A stretch of 35,790 bases of DNA, taken from NCBI GenBank assembly GCA_947629635.1, contig CANREO010000003.1, positions 1 to 35,790 on the forward strand. Direction: 5' to 3'. The notes beneath the pieces are model-generated. The model saw only the letters and a program-made list of their open reading frames with translations. It made no database searches and was not told where the DNA came from. Of the stretch, positions 31,574 to 35,790 are shown in pieces (the first letter of the stretch is position 1; each line of letters opens with the position of its first letter). The stretch comes from an uncultured Clostridia bacterium. Its GTDB lineage: Bacteria; Bacillota; Clostridia; Christensenellales; CAG-917. The position numbers and the translations under genes are program-made.

Positions 31574-32323
31574 ATGAATAAAACAATTTTGATTGCTGAT
31601 GACAATGTTGCCCTATGTACGAGCCTCAAAGAGTTTTTTGAGACAAAGGATGGGTATGAAGTAGTAGGCGTCGCGCACAACGGCGTCAGCGCTCTCGACC
31701 AGATCGAAAATCTGCGCCCCGATTTTATTTTGCTCGACATCGTTATGCCGGAGCTTGACGGATTCGGAGTGCTCAGCGCGCTTGAAAGTAAAAAGTCGGT
31801 GGTAATTATGATGTCGCAGCTTGCGACGGACGGATTCGTGCAAAAGGCGATGCAATATGGAGCAAGTTATTTCCTCGCCAAGCCTTTTGACTTCGGCATG
31901 GCACAGAAACTGTTGGACGAATTGTCGTCGCCGTCTATGGCGCCTCAAAAGCCTACGGCCGTGACCAAACGTAACAAGTCTTTGGATGAGAAGATATCGA
32001 ATCTTTTTATTTCGGTCGGTATTCCGGCGCATATCAAAGGATACCAGTTTTTGAGAGAAGCGATCAAGATGACCATCGAAACGCCCGACATCATAAATTC
32101 AATCACAAAGCGGCTGTATCCCAGCATTGCCGATTTATATCAGACTTCGCCGTCGAAAGTGGAGCGCGCGATCAGACATGCCATAGAGGTGGCCTGGAAC
32201 AGAGGTAAGATCGAAAATATCAACAACGTTTTCGGCATCAAAATATATTCTCCGAACGAGAAACCCACGAACGGCGAATTTATCGCCCTAATAGCGGACA
32301 AATTGCTGTTGGAGTCCGCATAA
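31574..32323 (+). CDS. spo0A: Sporulation master regulator Spo0A
   Basis: Response regulator that, once phosphorylated, switches on sporulation. The ATG at 31574 has GGAGG six bases before it; a TTG at 31559 lies before that site and is rejected. The receiver domain has Asp9-Asp10 (ADDN), the phosphorylated Asp55 (LLDIVMPELDG), Ser81 in the conserved Thr/Ser position and Lys103 (AKPF). After a linker the DNA-binding Spo0A-C domain follows, with GYQFLREAIKMTIE and the recognition helix SKVERAIRHAIEVAWNRG. The 249-residue length is a little under that of Bacillus (267), the shortfall being in the linker. A 14-pair hairpin follows. Confidence 0.97.
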   Translation: MNKTILIADDNVALCTSLKEFFETKDGYEVVGVAHNGVSALDQIENLRPDFILLDIVMPELDGFGVLSALESKKSVVIMMSQLATDGFVQKAMQYGASYFLAKPFDFGMAQKLLDELSSPSMAPQKPTAVTKRNKSLDEKISNLFISVGIPAHIKGYQFLREAIKMTIETPDIINSITKRLYPSIADLYQTSPSKVERAIRHAIEVAWNRGKIENINNVFGIKIYSPNEKPTNGEFIALIADKLLLESA

Positions 32324-32367
32324 AACGCAAGTCCATCGGGACCTTCCATCTTTTCCCCTTTTATCCA

Positions 32368-32401
32368 AAGACAAAGGCGTCTCAAAGGACGCCTTTGTCT
32401 T
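32368..32401. terminator. 14-pair hairpin between spo0A and the HAD gene
   Basis: AAGACAAAGGCGTC (32368-32381) pairs perfectly with GACGCCTTTGTCTT (32388-32401) around TCAAAG. No T-run follows on either strand, so it is an unusual, very stable barrier between two convergent genes rather than a classic intrinsic terminator. Confidence 0.7.
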
Positions 32402-32415
32402 GTTGCGCAAATGTA

Positions 32416-33090
32416 TCAAAGCACGATTTTTACATCGGCGATTTTGTCAATGATCATGTCCGCTTCGTCACCCTTATACGGGATTTTGTCGTGATTGTAC
32501 CAGCACGTCCTAATGCCATATGCCCTTGCTCCGCGGATGTCGGCGTTGAGAGAGTCGCCTATCATCACCGTTTCGTCGGGCGTGACGTCGGGGAGAAGGG
32601 CGAAGCATGCGTCGAAAAATTCTCTTTGCGGCTTCGGATGGCCTATCTCTTCCGAGATGAAAAATTTTTCGATATACTGCAGCATATTTGCCTTTTCCAT
32701 ACGAAGTGGCTGTTGGCAGGTCGGCGCATTGCTTGCCACGCATACGCGATATTTGGACGCAAGATATTTGAGCGCGTCCGCGGCGCCGTCTATGGGTATA
32801 GCGCTGACATTGAGAAAATCATGGAAGCGAGTCTCAAAAGCCGCGCCGTCAACATCTATGCAAAACATGCCGAACACGTTGACCCATCTGACGTCAAACA
32901 GCTCTCCTTTTGTAATTTCGCCGTTTTCCAGTCGATGCCAAAGCCCCTTGTTTATTTTTTTGAAAGCGTCAAACATTTCCGGTTTGAACGTTATCCCAAA
33001 ATCGAGACAGGTATTGAGCATGGCGTCTTCGGAGCATTTGTCGAAGTCAAGCAGAGTATTGTCTACGTCAATGAAAATCACTTTTGTCAT
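32416..33090 (-). CDS. HAD-superfamily nucleotidase (YjjG-like)
   Basis: A 224-residue HAD hydrolase of the YjjG/YfnB type, which removes phosphate from noncanonical or ordinary pyrimidine nucleotides. Motif I is DVDNTLLDF (nucleophile Asp8, acid Asp10), the cap is helical, motif II is VCVASNAPT, and motif IV is DETVMIGDSLNADIRGA. The ATG at 33090 is chosen: a perfect TATAAT (33102-33097) ends six bases before it and TTGCCC lies 17 bases upstream, so the mRNA is probably leaderless; an in-frame ATG at 33150 would add 20 unconserved residues and has no ribosome site. Confidence 0.85.
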   Translation of the reverse strand: MTKVIFIDVDNTLLDFDKCSEDAMLNTCLDFGITFKPEMFDAFKKINKGLWHRLENGEITKGELFDVRWVNVFGMFCIDVDGAAFETRFHDFLNVSAIPIDGAADALKYLASKYRVCVASNAPTCQQPLRMEKANMLQYIEKFFISEEIGHPKPQREFFDACFALLPDVTPDETVMIGDSLNADIRGARAYGIRTCWYNHDKIPYKGDEADMIIDKIADVKIVL

Positions 33091-33096
33091 GATTTC

Positions 33097-33125
33097 ATTA
33101 TATGTAAAAACGTTGTCGTGGGCAA
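33097..33125 (-). promoter_or_regulatory. HAD gene promoter, probably leaderless
   Basis: On the minus strand TTGCCC (33125-33120) and TATAAT (33102-33097), 17 bases apart; the -10 ends six bases before the ATG at 33090. Confidence 0.6.
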
Positions 33126-33195
33126 GCAATATTTGCGGAACATGGTTCAAGCAATACGGATCTGACTATGCGGCAACAAACGGCCGCGCTCGCAT

Positions 33196-33226
33196 TATAA
33201 AAAAAGACCGAAGCAAGAAGCTTCGG
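33196..33226 (-). terminator. Terminator of the trxB-like gene
   Basis: On the minus strand CCGAAGC (33226-33220) pairs with GCTTCGG (33214-33208) around a five-base loop, followed by a T-rich run ending at 33196. Confidence 0.88.
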
Positions 33227-33232
33227 CCGATA

Positions 33233-34162
33233 TCATTTTTCCGCATTTATTTTATCGACGTAAGCGCAAGCGGCATAGGCTGCTACAGTCCCATCGGCGG
33301 CGGCAGTCGTCAATTGCCGTATCTTCTTTGTGCGGCAGTCGCCCGCGGCAAATACGCCATCACAGGAAGTGACGCAACTTTCGTCGGCAATCACGTAGCC
33401 CTTGTCGTCCAAATTGACGAGTTCCTTAAAAGGAGCATTTTGCGGGATCTGTCCGACGCAAATAAAAGCGCATTTGCAATCGACAAAATGCTCGGTATGC
33501 GTTTTGGTGTTTTCGAAACGCAATCCCGAAAGTTCGTCTGTGCCCAAAAATTCTTTAAGTTCGATTTCGTAAGTAATGTCAACGTTGTCGCGCGCTTTTA
33601 CAAGATCGACAAGAGCTTTGTCCGCAAACAATCTGTCAAACAGCGCGCATATGTGCACACTCTTGCAATAGCCTGACAGCAAGAGCGCATATTGCAACGC
33701 GGTATTGGCGTCTCCTATGACCGCGACGTCCTCGTCTTTATAAAACGCACCGTCGCACAGCGCGCAATAGCTGACGCCTTTGCCCGTCAACTCTTCTTCT
33801 CGCGCGACGCCGATATGGCGGTGTTTGCAGCCTGTGGCAAGAATAAGCGAAGTACATTCATAAGTTGCATAATCCGTAGTTACAACAAACTTTTTGCCGG
33901 TTTTAACTGCCGATTTTGCGTTTTCAAGTTCGATATCCGCACCCCAGTCGACGATTTGTTCGTACAGTTTGTCCATGATTTCCGCGCCTGCGGTCTGCTT
34001 GTATGAGGGAAAGTTTTCCACTCTCGGAGAGAGCGCTATTTGTCCGCCGAAGGTATCGCTTTCAAGCACAAGCACGCTTTTGCCGGCTCTCAGACAATTG
34101 AGCGCGGCGGTCATGCCGGCAGGGCCGGCGCCAATAATGATAATGTCGTATTTCAGTGACAT
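33233..34162 (-). CDS. trxB: Thioredoxin-reductase homologue lacking the NADPH motifs
   Basis: FAD-dependent flavoprotein of 309 residues, thioredoxin reductase family. The FAD motif IIIIGAGPAGMTAAL is at residues 7-21 and the redox pair is Cys133-Ala-Leu-Cys136 followed by Asp (CALCDG, where CATCDG is usual). The end motif VFAAGDCRTKKIRQLTTAAADG binds FAD. The NADPH site is altered: GGGDSA becomes GDANTA, and the HRRxxxR that holds the 2'-phosphate is replaced by HICALFDR. Ferredoxin-dependent flavin thioredoxin reductases, known in Clostridium, also lack these motifs. AAGGAGC lies six bases before the ATG. It follows nrdD, whose fused redoxin is a plausible partner. Confidence 0.88.
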   Translation of the reverse strand: MSLKYDIIIIGAGPAGMTAALNCLRAGKSVLVLESDTFGGQIALSPRVENFPSYKQTAGAEIMDKLYEQIVDWGADIELENAKSAVKTGKKFVVTTDYATYECTSLILATGCKHRHIGVAREEELTGKGVSYCALCDGAFYKDEDVAVIGDANTALQYALLLSGYCKSVHICALFDRLFADKALVDLVKARDNVDITYEIELKEFLGTDELSGLRFENTKTHTEHFVDCKCAFICVGQIPQNAPFKELVNLDDKGYVIADESCVTSCDGVFAAGDCRTKKIRQLTTAAADGTVAAYAACAYVDKINAEK

Positions 34163-34176
34163 GGGTGCTCCTTATT

Positions 34177-34209
34177 AAACAGAGGACGGGTTGTGCCCGT
34201 CCTCTGTTT
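34177..34209 (-). terminator. 14-pair hairpin between nrdD and trxB
   Basis: AAACAGAGGACGGG (34177-34190) pairs perfectly with CCCGTCCTCTGTTT (34196-34209) around TTGTG. It follows the nrdD stop and precedes the trxB ribosome site, and the end GTTTAATAAGG gives only a short T-run, so it may lower rather than end read-through into trxB. Confidence 0.7.
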
Positions 34210-34217
34210 GATGGGTT

Positions 34218-35790
34218 TTATCTTACACTTTCGATATATGCTTTTATGTTGCTCGCGTTTTCGTAAACAACCAATTTTTTGCCTTTTGGCACGAGCAGGG
34301 TGGGCGCTTTCTTTACGCCGTAGGCTCTTGTAATATCCGCATTGTCCTCCGCGTCTATGACCGTATATTTGATGCCTGCCTTGTCAAGCATGCTCTTGGC
34401 CATCTTGCAGTTTGGGCAGGTCTTGGTAGTGAAAATGAGGATGCCGTCGAGTTTTGATGCGTCGACTTTTGTGGGCTCTGTTGCAGGAATTTCATTTTGC
34501 GGCGCGGCGTTTTTTATCTCCTGTTTGCCTCTGACCATGGGCGCCTCGTCGGTGCACACGAATTCGCTTATCGGCTTGCCGTGATATTGCGAAGTGGCAA
34601 TGTCGTAAACTTTGCGCTCTTTAAATTCCGCCACCTTGCCGTCATTCCAATTTTGAACGGGACGATAATATCCTGTGATGCGGCTGTAGACTTCCGTCTT
34701 CTTGCCGCAGATGGGGCAAACGTATTGCTCGCCTTCCAGATACCCGTGATCAGCGCAAATGGAATATGTCGGGGAGAGTGTATAGTAGGGCAGTTTATAA
34801 TTTTCGGCGATTTTTCTGACGAGGTTTGCCGCCGCCTGCCAACTGTCGAGCTTTTGCCCGAGGAAGGCATGGAAAACAGTGCCCGACGTGTATAGCGTCT
34901 GCAATTCGTCTTGAATGTCGAGCGCGGAGAAGATGTCCGACGTATAGCCCACCGGCAGGTGCGAACTGTTGGTATAATAAGGCGTGTTGTCGGCGCTCTT
35001 TGCGCAGATGATGTTGGGATATTTTTCTCTGTCGTGTTTTGCAAGCCTATACGACGTGCTTTCGGCCGGAGTCGCTTCGAGGTTGTAAAGGTCGCCGTAT
35101 TCTTCTTGATAGTCGCTCAACTTGTTGCGCATGAAGTTGAGTGTCTTCTTGGTGAACTCCTGCGCTTCGGGATGCGTGAGGTCTTTGCCAACCCAACGGG
35201 CGTTGAGGCAGGCTTCGTTCATTCCCACGAGTCCGATTGTGGAAAAGTGGTTGCTGAATGTGCCGAGATATCTCTTTGTGTAGGGGTACAGACCTTCGTC
35301 AAGCAACTTTGTGATGACGTTGCGTTTGATTTTCAGAGAGCGCGCCGCAATGTCCATAAGGTGCTCGAGCTCTTTGAAATATTCCTCTTCGGTTGTGGAA
35401 ACATAGGCTATGCGAGGCATATTTATTGTTACGACGCCAACGGATCCGGTGGATTCGCCGCTGCCGAAGAAACCGCCCGATTTCTTGCGGAGCTCTCTCA
35501 AGTCCAGCCTCAGGCGGCAGCACATGCTGCGCACGTCGCTCGGCTCCATATCGCTGTTGATATAGTTGGAGAAGTAGGGCGTGCCGTACTTCGAAGTCAT
35601 GGTGAAGAGCAGACGGTTGTTTTCGGTGTCGGACCAATCGAAGTCCTTTGTGATCGAATATGTGGGAATGGGATATTGGAAACCTCTTCCGTTTGCATCG
35701 CCCTCTATCATGATTTCGATGAACGCTTTATTTATCATGCGCATCTCGTCGACGCAATCTTTATACTTGAAGTCCATATCCTTGCCGCCT
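34218..35790 (-). CDS. nrdD: Anaerobic ribonucleotide reductase NrdD fused to a redoxin domain (runs off the right edge)
   Basis: Class III glycyl-radical reductase that makes dNTPs without oxygen. The N-terminal part (ATP cone and start of the barrel) is outside the window; the open frame enters with GGKDMDFKYKD. Seen are the active-site region with NMPRIAYVS, the zinc site CADHGYLEGEQYVCPICGKK, and the radical loop RITGYYRP with its glycine. After it, a linker of about 45 residues leads to an extra domain of about 75 residues: LIFTTKTCPNCKMAKSMLDK with a CPNC active site and APTLLVP with a cis-proline, a NrdH/glutaredoxin-like fold. The redoxin could pass electrons directly to the reductase. 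trxB lies directly downstream. Confidence 0.93.
   Translation of the reverse strand, partial: GGKDMDFKYKDCVDEMRMINKAFIEIMIEGDANGRGFQYPIPTYSITKDFDWSDTENNRLLFTMTSKYGTPYFSNYINSDMEPSDVRSMCCRLRLDLRELRKKSGGFFGSGESTGSVGVVTINMPRIAYVSTTEEEYFKELEHLMDIAARSLKIKRNVITKLLDEGLYPYTKRYLGTFSNHFSTIGLVGMNEACLNARWVGKDLTHPEAQEFTKKTLNFMRNKLSDYQEEYGDLYNLEATPAESTSYRLAKHDREKYPNIICAKSADNTPYYTNSSHLPVGYTSDIFSALDIQDELQTLYTSGTVFHAFLGQKLDSWQAAANLVRKIAENYKLPYYTLSPTYSICADHGYLEGEQYVCPICGKKTEVYSRITGYYRPVQNWNDGKVAEFKERKVYDIATSQYHGKPISEFVCTDEAPMVRGKQEIKNAAPQNEIPATEPTKVDASKLDGILIFTTKTCPNCKMAKSMLDKAGIKYTVIDAEDNADITRAYGVKKAPTLLVPKGKKLVVYENASNIKAYIESVR

Noticed and set aside
1..35790. CRISPR arrays, insertion sequences, prophage or attachment sites
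   Set aside because: I saw no regularly spaced repeats, transposase or integrase genes, or terminal inverted repeats anywhere in the window.

Overview
The window is chromosomal DNA from an anaerobic, spore-forming-lineage member of the Clostridia (Bacillota) and lies in or beside the replication-origin region. The evidence is a tight set of origin genes (gyrB, rsmG, parA, parB, recF, dnaA, dnaN) with parS sites, a Spo0A master sporulation regulator, a YyaC-family spore protein, and a class III (anaerobic) ribonucleotide reductase. Base composition is moderate overall and clearly richer in A+T around dnaN and the metal permease. I cannot name a genus; a Christensenellales-like clostridium would fit, but that is a guess.

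Region by region: 1-3517 holds the N-terminal part of gyrB and a DUF4838 glycosidase-like protein anchored at both ends, both on the minus strand. 3518-4744 is a 1.2 kb A+T-rich spacer with three parS-like sites and one doubtful 76-codon ORF. 4745-11834 carries mtnN (-), rsmG, parA and parB (+), recF (-), dnaA (+) and dnaN (-). The usual dnaA-dnaN-recF-gyrB order is broken up: dnaA and dnaN converge, dnaA and recF diverge. 11835-12042 carries a cluster of DnaA boxes over the dnaN promoter. 12043-14784 has a heavy-metal permease, a membrane-anchored sialidase-fold protein and tRNA-Asn. 14888-19810 is a two-gene operon, a CvpA-like protein followed by a 1370-residue membrane-anchored repeat protein that I do not recognise. 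19995-20621 is yyaC. 20965-26924 encodes three more unrecognised membrane proteins; two are large, adjacent and built alike (three N-terminal membrane segments, a large outside domain, one C-terminal membrane segment and a long charged cytoplasmic tail). 27043-35790 is mostly housekeeping: a U32 RNA-hydroxylation protein, prolyl-tRNA synthetase, a small PH-domain protein divergent from an XRE regulator, a zinc-ribbon acidic protein, spo0A, a HAD phosphatase, a thioredoxin-reductase homologue without the usual NADPH motifs, and nrdD with a redoxin domain fused to its C-terminus.

The genes group by job. Replication initiation (DnaA, DnaN, RecF, GyrB) and segregation (ParA, ParB, parS) are linked by shared control signals: the parA and dnaN -35 hexamers each lie in a DnaA-box-like sequence, and the parA promoter is preceded by tandem parS half-sites. 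rsmG, parA, recF, dnaA and the HAD gene have a good -10 hexamer only 6-8 bases before the ATG and no ribosome binding site, which suggests leaderless mRNAs, while neighbours such as gyrB, mtnN, parB and spo0A have strong Shine-Dalgarno sites. At the right end, TrxB-like reductase, fused redoxin and NrdD look like one electron-transfer chain for anaerobic dNTP synthesis. The best candidate for an undescribed system is the set of large membrane proteins at 14888-19810 and 20965-26924.
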